Source: CAZMFZ01 sp964565665
GTDB taxonomy: Bacteria; Bacteroidota; Bacteroidia; Cytophagales; UBA9547
Length of the DNA: 18,944 bases
Assembly: GCA_964565665.1 (NCBI GenBank)
Contig: CAZMFZ010000073.1
Span: forward strand, 1-18,944
Reading direction: 5' to 3'
The position numbers were made by a program, and so were the translations under genes. The notes beneath the pieces were generated by a model, which saw only the letters and a list, made by a program, of their open reading frames with translations, was not told the origin of the DNA and searched no databases. This document shows, piece after piece, positions 7,964 to 15,017 of the stretch (positions are counted from its first letter, which is position 1; every line of letters begins with the position of its first letter).

Positions 7964-7979
7964 CAAATATATACTTTTG
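7964..7979. promoter_or_regulatory. Abutting divergent -7 elements for MFS (-) and EamA (+) genes
   Basis: CAAATATA (7964-7971) reads TATATTTG on the minus strand, and TACTTTTG (7972-7979) reads on the plus strand. Both match TAnnTTTG, and they touch without spacing to form a near-palindrome. The minus element would give an MFS leader of about 20 nt. The plus element lies 9 bp before the EamA ATG, so that mRNA would be almost leaderless. Neither has a TTG at the usual -33 distance, which lowers confidence. Confidence 0.5.
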
Positions 7980-7988
7980 GCTTGCGTT

Positions 7989-8897
7989 ATGGAAAATCTC
8001 AGAAAAAATATACAAAATTCCCCTTGGATAGGCTTTGTATATGTAGTGATAGGGGCATTTCTTTTTTCATCAAAAGGGGTACTAATTAAATTGGCGTATA
8101 ATGAATCGGTGGATTCGCTTACAGTACTCACTTTTCGAATGGTCTTTGCCGCCCCTTTTTATTTGTTATTTGCCTTTAAGCCGTTGCCGGAAAATAATAT
8201 TGTAATTCGAAAAGACATCATCACTCTGGTATTGTTGGGCATAATTGGCTATTATTTTTCTAGCCTTTTCGATTTTTACGGTCTAGAAAGTATATCAGCA
8301 GGGTTGGAAAGGCTTATTCTTTTCATTTACCCAACTTTTGTAGCCATTTTAGCTTATTTTATTCTTAAGAAAAATATAAAGTGGTTTACTTGGGTTTCAT
8401 TATTTCTCACCTATTCAGGTGTGCTATTGGTAGTATTGTATAATATAGCCGACTATTCAAAAACAGCTTATATCGGTATGGGCTTTGTTGCTTTGAGTGC
8501 ATTCACCTATGCTATTTATATGGTATTCAGTGAAAATCTTGTTCATAAATTTGGTACGATGCTATTCACTTCTTGGGTAATGTTGGTGTCGTGCGGCTGC
8601 GTGGCATTTCATTTTTTGATTACACGCTCATTCTCCCAATTATTTAACTATTCAACCAAATTTTATATTATATCGCTTATTCTAGCCATATTCGGAACTG
8701 TTGTGCCTTCGTTTTTAGCATCTGCTGGCATCAAATTGATTGGAGCAAAAAACAGTGCTATTACTTCTACAATTGGGCCGGTTTGGACAATAATATTGGC
8801 CAATCTGCTGTTAAATGAACCTATAGAAGCCATACAAATAGCTGGGACTGCCCTTGTGCTGACAGGAGTTGCAGTATCTGCTTTGAATAAAAGCTAA
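7989..8897 (+). CDS. EamA-family (DMT superfamily) permease
   Basis: This is a 302-residue inner-membrane protein with about ten hydrophobic helices arranged as two EamA repeats, roughly residues 12-140 and 155-300. Typical marks are the N-terminal GAFLFSSKGVLIKL region, the helix LTFRMVFAAPFYLL in the first repeat, and the end of the second repeat, LLNEPIEAIQIAGTALVLTGV. Family members export or import small metabolites such as amino acids or nucleotide sugars; the substrate is unknown. A TTG at 7977 is in frame, but it overlaps the predicted -7 element TACTTTTG, so the ATG at 7989 is preferred. The gene lies 43 bp before the NfeD gene in the same direction, so these may form one transcript with kdsB. 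Confidence 0.9.
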   Translation: MENLRKNIQNSPWIGFVYVVIGAFLFSSKGVLIKLAYNESVDSLTVLTFRMVFAAPFYLLFAFKPLPENNIVIRKDIITLVLLGIIGYYFSSLFDFYGLESISAGLERLILFIYPTFVAILAYFILKKNIKWFTWVSLFLTYSGVLLVVLYNIADYSKTAYIGMGFVALSAFTYAIYMVFSENLVHKFGTMLFTSWVMLVSCGCVAFHFLITRSFSQLFNYSTKFYIISLILAIFGTVVPSFLASAGIKLIGAKNSAITSTIGPVWTIILANLLLNEPIEAIQIAGTALVLTGVAVSALNKS

Positions 8898-8940
8898 TAT
8901 TCATATATTGTAAAAATATTCAGTATAAAAATTAAACGGT

Positions 8941-10254
8941 ATGAAACTAAAATTATGTGTGTTGCTAATGCTTGTGTTTTCATTTGTAGGAGCTCAAAAA
9001 ATATTTTTATTTGAAATTAAATCAGAGATAGATCCACGAACCAGTCGATATACCAAACTTGCATTGGAAGCCGCTACAAAAGCCAAAGCCGATTTGTTAA
9101 TTTTAGAACTAAATACATTTGGAGGAGCTGTAGACGATGCTGATAAAATTAGAATTTTACTTCTTGATTATCCAAAGCCTATATATGTGTTTATAAATAA
9201 AAATGCAGCCTCTGCAGGTGCGTTGATTTCCATTGCGTGCGATAGTATTTATATGGCTTCAGGTGCTAGCATTGGTGCAGCTACAGTAGTAAGCGGCAAC
9301 GATGGAATGCCAGTACCTGAAAAATACCAAAGCTATATGCGGTCGCTCATGCGATCTACAGCAGAAACCAACCACAGAGCCGCCACCATTGCCGAAGCCT
9401 TTGTAGATGGAGATATAATACTCGATTCTACTATTAAAAAAAATGGAAAAGTATTGACTTTTACCACCAAAGAGGCCATAAAAAATAAATTTTGCGAAGC
9501 AGAGCTGAACTCGATCAATGAAGTATTGGCAAGAAATAAATTGCAAAGTGCGGAGTTGATAAGATATGAGGTATCTTCTACAGAGAAAATTATTTCCTTT
9601 TTTATCAATCCTGCTATTAGTGGGATATTGATTTTGCTCATTATCGGAGGCATATATTTTGAGTTGCAAACACCTGGAATCGGCTTTCCGTTATTTGCGG
9701 CAATTGCGGCAGCCATTTTATATTTTGTTCCTTATTATTTGAATGGATTGGCTGAATATTGGGAAATTGGCATTTTCTTAGTAGGCTTGATATTGCTTGG
9801 GCTAGAAATATTTGTAATTCCAGGCTTTGGAATAACTGGAATTTCGGGGCTAATATGCCTTTTTGGTTCGCTGGTATTGATAATGTTAAATAATAAAAGT
9901 TTCGACTTTTATTATGTGAATGAAAGGCAATTACTTAACGCACTCTGGCCAGTAATTATAGGTTTTCTAGGAGGAATCGGATTAATAATAGTAGGCTCAA
10001 AAGCATTATTTAAAAGCAAATATTTTAAGAAAATATCATTGGCGGGTACGGGTATACTACCACTTGATAAGGAGGAAAATAAACTGCAAAATCTAATAGG
10101 AAGAACAGCCTATACAGCTACCGTATTGAAACCCTACGGGAAAATATTTATAGATGACGCAACTTTTGATGCCTTTTCTGAGGGTAGCTTTATTGACGCA
10201 GGATCGGAAATAAAAATTACAAGAGTTGTGAATGGCTATTTGTATGTGAAATAA
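8941..10254 (+). CDS. NfeD family protein, long form with ClpP-like serine protease domain
   Basis: Three parts are visible in 437 residues. There is a signal peptide (1-18, cleavage near VGA-QK). An extracytoplasmic ClpP/Clp-like domain covers about 20-210, with the nucleophile motif NAASAGALIS (88-97, Ser91) and the substrate-groove segment NTFGGAV (58-64). Four or five transmembrane helices (about 217-355) are followed by a C-terminal NfeD OB-fold (about 383-437, starting LIGRTAYTAT). The archaeal homologue PH1510 cleaves stomatin with a Ser-Lys dyad. Full-length NfeD proteins are thought to act on membrane-associated partners of the stomatin/SPFH type, but no such gene is in this window. 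The dyad lysine is not obvious; see findings. kdsB follows after 7 bp. Confidence 0.93.
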   Translation: MKLKLCVLLMLVFSFVGAQKIFLFEIKSEIDPRTSRYTKLALEAATKAKADLLILELNTFGGAVDDADKIRILLLDYPKPIYVFINKNAASAGALISIACDSIYMASGASIGAATVVSGNDGMPVPEKYQSYMRSLMRSTAETNHRAATIAEAFVDGDIILDSTIKKNGKVLTFTTKEAIKNKFCEAELNSINEVLARNKLQSAELIRYEVSSTEKIISFFINPAISGILILLIIGGIYFELQTPGIGFPLFAAIAAAILYFVPYYLNGLAEYWEIGIFLVGLILLGLEIFVIPGFGITGISGLICLFGSLVLIMLNNKSFDFYYVNERQLLNALWPVIIGFLGGIGLIIVGSKALFKSKYFKKISLAGTGILPLDKEENKLQNLIGRTAYTATVLKPYGKIFIDDATFDAFSEGSFIDAGSEIKITRVVNGYLYVK

Positions 10255-10261
10255 ATAAATT

Positions 10262-11005
10262 ATGACTTCAATTCTGGGAATTATCCCTTCTCGACACAGT
10301 TCTACACGATTTCCGAGTAAGCCTTTGGTAAATATCAATGGCAAAACAATGGTGCAAAGGGTATATGAGCAGGCAAAAAAAGCTAAATTATTGGTAGATG
10401 TAATTGTGGCTACCGACAATGAAAAGATATATAATCATATTATTTCCTTTGGAGGAAAAGTAGTGATGACTGGTGTAAATACTGCAAGTGGCACAGACCG
10501 GTGTGCTGAAGTAATCGCAAAACTTGATGAAAATTATGATTTTGTAATCAATATTCAGGGTGACGAACCTTTCATTCATCCTGAGCAAATAGATGAATTA
10601 GCTTCGGTTTTAAAACCTGGGGTAGAATTGGCAACCTTGGCAATGAAAACTAATAAATTAGATGATATTTTAAATAGAAACATTGTTAAAGTGGTACTAA
10701 ACGCTAAAAATGAAGCATTATATTTCAGTAGAAGTCCAGTTCCATACATTAGAAATTATGTTCAAGCCGAATGGGGACTAAATCACGATTTTTTACGGCA
10801 TGTAGGCATATATGCTTATAGAGTAGACGTGTTAAATAAGTTTGGTTCTCTAATTCCTTCCTCACTTGAATTGGCAGAATCACTTGAGCAATTGAGATGG
10901 CTTGAAAACGGGTATAAGATGAAAGTAGAACAAACCCAATATGAAAGCTTTGGAATTGACACCCCAGAAGACTTAGAAAAGATACTTAAAAGTATAAATG
11001 AGTAG
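10262..11005 (+). CDS. kdsB: 3-deoxy-manno-octulosonate cytidylyltransferase (CMP-Kdo synthetase)
   Basis: KdsB activates Kdo with CTP to give CMP-Kdo, the donor for the inner core of lipopolysaccharide, in the cytosol. The 247-residue length is exact for the family. The nucleotidyltransferase loop is IIPSRHSSTRFPSKPL (7-22), with Arg at 11 and 16. Other signatures are TDNEKI (51-56), ASGTDRCAE (75-83) and NIQGDEPFI (97-105, Asp101 in the Mg/CTP site). The C-terminal SLELAESLEQLRWLENGY is also diagnostic. The start ATG lies 7 bp after the NfeD stop, suggesting co-transcription with that gene, although the functions are unrelated apart from the envelope theme. Its presence shows that the organism makes Kdo-containing LPS. 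Confidence 0.97.
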   Translation: MTSILGIIPSRHSSTRFPSKPLVNINGKTMVQRVYEQAKKAKLLVDVIVATDNEKIYNHIISFGGKVVMTGVNTASGTDRCAEVIAKLDENYDFVINIQGDEPFIHPEQIDELASVLKPGVELATLAMKTNKLDDILNRNIVKVVLNAKNEALYFSRSPVPYIRNYVQAEWGLNHDFLRHVGIYAYRVDVLNKFGSLIPSSLELAESLEQLRWLENGYKMKVEQTQYESFGIDTPEDLEKILKSINE

Positions 11006-11148
11006 TATCACTCATTTTATTCAATACATTTCTTGCAATTAAAGTTGAATTTCAATACTTTTAATATAAAATATTTTAGGCTTTAATTTTAAATTTAGTT
11101 CAAAAGAATAACTTTACAGCCCGTTTTCGCAATATTAATTGAGGCATA

Positions 11149-12216
11149 ATGACAGACACCATTCAAATTAAAATAGAAAAGAATAAAAATTCTTCAAAAT
11201 CGAGTATCGATTTCAATAACTTAGATTTTGGAAAGTTCCACACCGACCACATGTACGTAGCTGACTATAATAATGGAGATTGGCACGATTTGCGGATTAT
11301 ACCTTATCAAAATCTATCTATAAGTCCTGCTACTGCTGCATTACATTATGGTCAAACCGCTTTCGAAGGTTTTAAAGCACACAAAGCCAAAAATAGTGAT
11401 GAAGTATTAATTTTTCGCCCTGAAGCCCATTGGGAACGCATGAATAAATCGTTGGAAAGGCTCTGTATGCCTCATATTCCAAGGGAAGTATTTATGGATG
11501 GGCTGATTGAATTGGCCAAAATGGAGCGTGACTGGGTGCCTACTCAAGAAGGTGCGTCTTTATATTTTAGGCCTTTTGCTTTTGCTATGGATGCTTTTAT
11601 TAGGGTTAAGCCTTCGGAAAACTATTATTTTATTATTTTTTGCTCTCCGGTAGGGGCATATTTTTCTGGCAAATTGAATGTGAAAGTTGAAACTGAATAT
11701 GTGCGTTCGGCTGAAGGCGGCATTGGTTCTTCTAAAACGGGAGGAAACTACGCAGCATCGCTATTGCCTGCAAAAAAGGCACAGCAAGAAGGCTATCAAC
11801 AAATAATGTGGACAGATGCAAAAGAGCATAAATACATTGAAGAAACTGGGGCATCAAATGTGATGTTTGTAATTGACAATGTGTTGGTTACCCCTCAATT
11901 GAGTACTTCTATTCTACAAGGCGTAACTCGCGATAGTATCATTACCATAGCTAAAGATTGGGGAATGAAAGTGGAAGAAAGAAAAGTAAGTGTGGCTGAA
12001 GTAATTAAAGCCATAAAAAACAAAACTTTGCAAGAAGCTTTTGGCACTGGCACAGCCGCAGTTATATCTCCTATAAATGTGATAAACTATGATGAAATTG
12101 ATTACCAATTGCCATCACCAGATGCACTAAGCTTTTCCACAAAAATGCTTAAAGCGCTGAACGACATAAAATATGGCTTGGTTGAAGACCCATACCATTG
12201 GATTGTGAAGGTATAA
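11149..12216 (+). CDS. ilvE: Branched-chain amino acid aminotransferase
   Basis: This fold-type IV PLP enzyme interconverts leucine, isoleucine and valine with their 2-oxo acids, using glutamate/2-oxoglutarate, in the cytosol. The 355 residues match the longer eukaryote-like BCAT subgroup (BCAT2/ilvE2 type) rather than the roughly 309-residue E. coli IlvE. Signatures are LHYGQTAFEGFKAHK (65-79), LYFRPFAFAMD (138-148) and SSKTGGNYAASL (194-205, PLP-binding Lys196). KYIEETGASNVMFV (228-241) and ILQGVTRDSI (255-264) close the active site. A 143-bp gap precedes it with no perfect promoter consensus. truB follows after 37 bp in the same direction. No other ilv or leu genes are seen nearby. Confidence 0.95.
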   Translation: MTDTIQIKIEKNKNSSKSSIDFNNLDFGKFHTDHMYVADYNNGDWHDLRIIPYQNLSISPATAALHYGQTAFEGFKAHKAKNSDEVLIFRPEAHWERMNKSLERLCMPHIPREVFMDGLIELAKMERDWVPTQEGASLYFRPFAFAMDAFIRVKPSENYYFIIFCSPVGAYFSGKLNVKVETEYVRSAEGGIGSSKTGGNYAASLLPAKKAQQEGYQQIMWTDAKEHKYIEETGASNVMFVIDNVLVTPQLSTSILQGVTRDSIITIAKDWGMKVEERKVSVAEVIKAIKNKTLQEAFGTGTAAVISPINVINYDEIDYQLPSPDALSFSTKMLKALNDIKYGLVEDPYHWIVKV

Positions 12217-12253
12217 TTTACCCAAAGTCTTCAAAATATCTCAATACATAATT

Positions 12254-12940
12254 ATGTCTGATTTTTTACAGAAATATGAAGACGGTCAGGTTATATTAAT
12301 CGATAAACCTCAAGGCTGGACTTCATTTGATGTGGTATATAAACTTCGTAATGCCCTAAAGGTGAAAAAACTAGGTCATGCAGGCACACTTGATCCTTTG
12401 GCTACTGGACTTTTGATACTTTGCTCAGGGAAATTCACCAAAAAAATTGACACTTATCAGGCTAAAGAAAAAGCATATACAGGTGAAATGATTTTGGGTA
12501 AAAGTACACCTAGCTATGATAGTGAAACTGAATTTGATAGCGAATTTGCAACTGCACATATTACAGATAAACTAATTTATGAGGCTGTAAATCAGTTTAT
12601 CGGAGAAATATCGCAAGTCCCGCCCATGTATTCTGCCATAAAAAAAGAAGGAAAGCGAATGTACGATTTGGCTCGGCAAGGAAAAACAGTAGAAATAGAA
12701 CCTAGAAAAGTAACTATTTCTGCTTTTGAAATAACCTCGATTCGCTTGCCAAACATTGAATTCAGCATTGTCTGCTCTAAAGGCACCTACATACGGAGTT
12801 TGGTACACGATTTTGGTAAAGCCTTACAATCGGGGGCATATATGTCGGCCTTGAGAAGAACTCGAATTGGGGAATTTAAAGTTGAAAATGCCCAAACCGT
12901 TGCGGAGGTTATTGAAATGGTAAAAGCTAACACAATTTAA
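12254..12940 (+). CDS. truB: tRNA pseudouridine(55) synthase
   Basis: TruB makes pseudouridine at position 55 in the T-loop of almost all tRNAs and also acts as a tRNA folding chaperone. The 228-residue length is normal for versions lacking a C-terminal PUA domain, common in Bacteroidota. The N-terminal motif is LIDKPQGWTSFDVV (15-28). The catalytic motif GHAGTLDPLATG (41-52) has the essential aspartate at 47. The later motifs VPPMYSAIKKEGKRMYDLAR and SKGTYIRSLVHDFG complete the active site. It lies 37 bp after the aminotransferase gene and converges on the SCO-family gene, with 53 bp between the stop codons. Confidence 0.97.
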   Translation: MSDFLQKYEDGQVILIDKPQGWTSFDVVYKLRNALKVKKLGHAGTLDPLATGLLILCSGKFTKKIDTYQAKEKAYTGEMILGKSTPSYDSETEFDSEFATAHITDKLIYEAVNQFIGEISQVPPMYSAIKKEGKRMYDLARQGKTVEIEPRKVTISAFEITSIRLPNIEFSIVCSKGTYIRSLVHDFGKALQSGAYMSALRRTRIGEFKVENAQTVAEVIEMVKANTI

Positions 12941-12947
12941 CTATATT

Positions 12948-12980
12948 ATTCATGTTATCACTCCCACTTAAGGCATGAAT
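12948..12980. terminator. Weak inverted repeat between convergent truB and SCO genes
   Basis: ATTCATG (12948-12954) and CATGAAT (12974-12980) form a 7-bp perfect inverted repeat with a 19-nt loop in the 53-bp gap between converging genes. A short TTT-containing tail follows on the plus strand. The AT-rich stem and long loop make this only a possible terminator. Confidence 0.25.
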
Positions 12981-12993
12981 TTCAGGTTTTAGA

Positions 12994-13632
12994 TTAGAGA
13001 TCCTTCTGTAACCTGTCTATATCGAACATCATTTGGTTTACCTCATTTTCATTAGTGCCATCGTAAAAACCACGAATGTGTTTGTCTTTATCTACTAAAG
13101 TGAAGCGTTCGGTATGTACAAAATCATCTGCACCGCCATCGCCTTGGGTGGCAGTAGCATAATATTGTTCACGAGCCAATTTGTATAGGGCAACTTTTTC
13201 ACCCGTTAGGAATAGCCATTTCTGATGGTCTTTTACTCCTTGTTGCAAAGCATATTGGTAAAGGACTTTCACCGAATCAGCTTCCGGATTTACTGTATGC
13301 GATAAGATTTTTATATTCGGATTGTCTTTATAAGCCTGGTAAACCCTCCCCATTTGCTTAGCCATTTTTATGCAAATACCAGGGCAATTGACAAAAAAGA
13401 AATCAGCCACATAAATGGTGTTTTCTAAATTTTGTTGGGAAATGGTATCAGCTCTTTGATTGATTAGCTTGAAATTTCCAACCTTGTGCCAAACTGTATC
13501 ATTATTGCTAGTGATACTATCAATACCAAAATAAGGAAGTGTTGGAGCTTTCTCTTTGTTTCTGGTCGTCATAAAATAGACAAAACCAATAAGAAGGATT
13601 GCAATGAATGAAATGGTAAATAAGTTTCGCAT
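12994..13632 (-). CDS. SCO1/SenC family protein (copper/thiol, cytochrome oxidase assembly)
   Basis: SCO proteins are membrane-anchored thioredoxin-fold proteins that deliver copper to, or reduce, the CuA site of cytochrome c oxidase. From the ATG this one is 212 residues, with an N-terminal membrane anchor (about 3-21) and a periplasmic domain. The copper-binding CxxxC motif is in FFVNCPGICIKMAKQMG (Cys83 and Cys87), and the distal histidine ligand is in FVHTERFTLVD (His173). All three metal ligands are present. An in-frame GTG at 13638 would overlap the murA TGA by 4 nt; the ATG at 13632 begins 2 nt after that stop. Either start implies translational coupling to murA, an unusual pairing of peptidoglycan synthesis with respiratory-chain assembly. 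Confidence 0.92.
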   Translation of the reverse strand: MRNLFTISFIAILLIGFVYFMTTRNKEKAPTLPYFGIDSITSNNDTVWHKVGNFKLINQRADTISQQNLENTIYVADFFFVNCPGICIKMAKQMGRVYQAYKDNPNIKILSHTVNPEADSVKVLYQYALQQGVKDHQKWLFLTGEKVALYKLAREQYYATATQGDGGADDFVHTERFTLVDKDKHIRGFYDGTNENEVNQMMFDIDRLQKDL

Positions 13633-13634
13633 TA

Positions 13635-14939
13635 TCACAGCCTCTTTATGCTTGCTCCCAAATTATTCAACCGAGTATCAATGTACTGATAGCCTCTATC
13701 AATCTGCTCGATATTGTGAATGGTACTTGTGCCTTCAGCACTCATGGCGGCAATTAAAAGTGATACTCCTGCACGAATATCAGGTGATGTCATGGTGATA
13801 CCTCGCAGATTATAAGCCCTGTTCAAGCCAATTACTGTAGCCCTGTGTGGGTCGCAAAGAATAATTTGAGCACCCATTTCTATCAATTTATCTACAAAAA
13901 ACAAACGACTCTCAAACATTTTTTGGTGAATAAGCACCGTTCCTTTGGCCTGAATAGATGTAACTAATACTATACTCAACAAATCGGGCGTAAATCCTGG
14001 CCAAGGAGCATCCGCAACCGTAAGCGTAGATCCATCAATAAAAGTATCAAGTGTATAATGGCTTTGTGAAGGAATATAAATATCGTCTCCTTTAATTTCC
14101 AAATGAATGCCCAATCTTCGGAAAGTATCGGGGATCATACCCAGCATATCCACACGGGCATTTTTTATTGTAATTTCAGATTGTGTCATGGCTGCCAATC
14201 CAATGAAACTACCAATTTCAATCATATCGGGCAGCATTGTATGTTCCGTACCCCCCAATGTATCTACTCCAATAATATGAATCAGATTGGAGCCAATACC
14301 TTCAATTTTAGCACCCATTCGCACCAGCATATGGCAGAGTTGTTGCAAATAAGGTTCGCAAGCCGCATTGTAGATGCTAGTTTTCCCCTTAGCCATTACC
14401 GCAGCCATCACAATATTGGCTGTTCCAGTTACTGAAGCTTCATCTAGTAACATGTAGCAGCCTTTCAATGCGTGGGCATCTATTTCGAAAAAACTGTCTT
14501 TCGTATCGTAATTAAATTTTGCTCCCAGCTTTTCAAAACCTATAAAATGAGTATCTAGCCTTCTTCTGCCAATTTTATCTCCACCTGGTTTTGGCATTTT
14601 GGCTTTGCCAAATCTAGCTAATAAAGGCCCAATTATCATTACAGAGCCACGCAAAGCTGCTCCTTTTTGTTTGAAATCTTCTGTTTCCAGATACTCCAGA
14701 TTCACATCTTTGGCGATGAATTTATAATCGTGGTCGTTGAGTTTTTCTACAAACACGCCTAAGTCTTGCAGCAATTCTATCAACTTCATCACATCGCGAA
14801 TGTGTGGAATGTTGCGTATGATTATGGGATCGGCAGTGAGCAATACCGCACATATTATTTCCAAAGCTTCGTTTTTAGCACCCTGTGGCACTATTTCACC
14901 TCTCAGCTTATGACCACCTTTTATTTCGAAAGAAGACAC
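13635..14939 (-). CDS. murA: UDP-N-acetylglucosamine 1-carboxyvinyltransferase, Asp in place of the catalytic Cys
   Basis: MurA transfers enolpyruvate from PEP to UDP-GlcNAc, the first committed step of peptidoglycan synthesis, in the cytosol. The 434 residues are full length, with two EPSP-synthase-like domains. The PEP/UDP-GlcNAc site shows GAKNEAL (20-26, Lys22), ALRGSVMIIGPLLARFG (95-111), and later SRLFFVDKLIEMGA and DIRAGVSLL. The flexible loop reads PKPGGDKIGRRRLDTH (116-131), so the residue equivalent to E. coli Cys115 is Asp121. Cys-to-Asp in this position is known from naturally fosfomycin-resistant MurA enzymes such as that of Mycobacterium tuberculosis. The start is GTG (14939-14937), with an in-frame stop 15 nt upstream and no alternative ATG. 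It is downstream of the DUF4290 gene and coupled to the SCO gene. Confidence 0.97.
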   Translation of the reverse strand: MSSFEIKGGHKLRGEIVPQGAKNEALEIICAVLLTADPIIIRNIPHIRDVMKLIELLQDLGVFVEKLNDHDYKFIAKDVNLEYLETEDFKQKGAALRGSVMIIGPLLARFGKAKMPKPGGDKIGRRRLDTHFIGFEKLGAKFNYDTKDSFFEIDAHALKGCYMLLDEASVTGTANIVMAAVMAKGKTSIYNAACEPYLQQLCHMLVRMGAKIEGIGSNLIHIIGVDTLGGTEHTMLPDMIEIGSFIGLAAMTQSEITIKNARVDMLGMIPDTFRRLGIHLEIKGDDIYIPSQSHYTLDTFIDGSTLTVADAPWPGFTPDLLSIVLVTSIQAKGTVLIHQKMFESRLFFVDKLIEMGAQIILCDPHRATVIGLNRAYNLRGITMTSPDIRAGVSLLIAAMSAEGTSTIHNIEQIDRGYQYIDTRLNNLGASIKRL

Positions 14940-14959
14940 TTTGTATATTTTGGATTATT

Positions 14960-14975
14960 CCCGATAGTAATCGGG
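14960..14975. repeat. Perfect GC-containing palindrome in the DUF4290-murA gap
   Basis: CCCGAT (14960-14965) and ATCGGG (14970-14975) flank an AGTA loop, and the flanks TT/GAA allow further imperfect pairing. It lies 20 bp upstream of the murA GTG. The GC-rich core stands out in AT-rich DNA and resembles small dispersed palindromes found between genes in some Bacteroidota. It is unlikely to stop transcription into murA because no T-run follows. Confidence 0.6.
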
Positions 14976-14981
14976 GAAAGA

Positions 14982-15012
14982 TTTTGAATTTTGAACTTTA
15001 ACCTTTGAACTT
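14982..15012. repeat. Degenerate 7-bp tandem repeats upstream of murA
   Basis: The stretch reads as consecutive heptads TTTTGAA (14982-14988), TTTTGAA (14989-14995), CTTTAAC (14996-15002), CTTTGAA (15003-15009) and a partial CTT. The first two units are identical and the others differ at one to three positions. It begins 5 bp after the DUF4290 stop codon on the minus strand and sits next to the palindrome at 14960-14975. Confidence 0.5.
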
Positions 15013-15017
15013 ACGTC

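Noticed and set aside
7940..8131. 64-residue N-terminal extension of the MFS transporter
   Set aside because: It is hydrophilic, unlike MFS N-termini, overlaps the divergent EamA coding region and crosses the predicted promoter. The ATG at 7939 fits the family.
11109..11116. TAACTTTA upstream of the branched-chain aminotransferase as a promoter
   Set aside because: It matches TAnnTTTG at seven of eight positions, but there is no TTG 17-23 bp upstream, so I do not list it as a feature.
14982..15012. Heptad repeats considered as a CRISPR array or IS end
   Set aside because: Units are 7 bp with no spacers, there is no transposase or cas gene nearby and no matching inverted copy elsewhere in the window.
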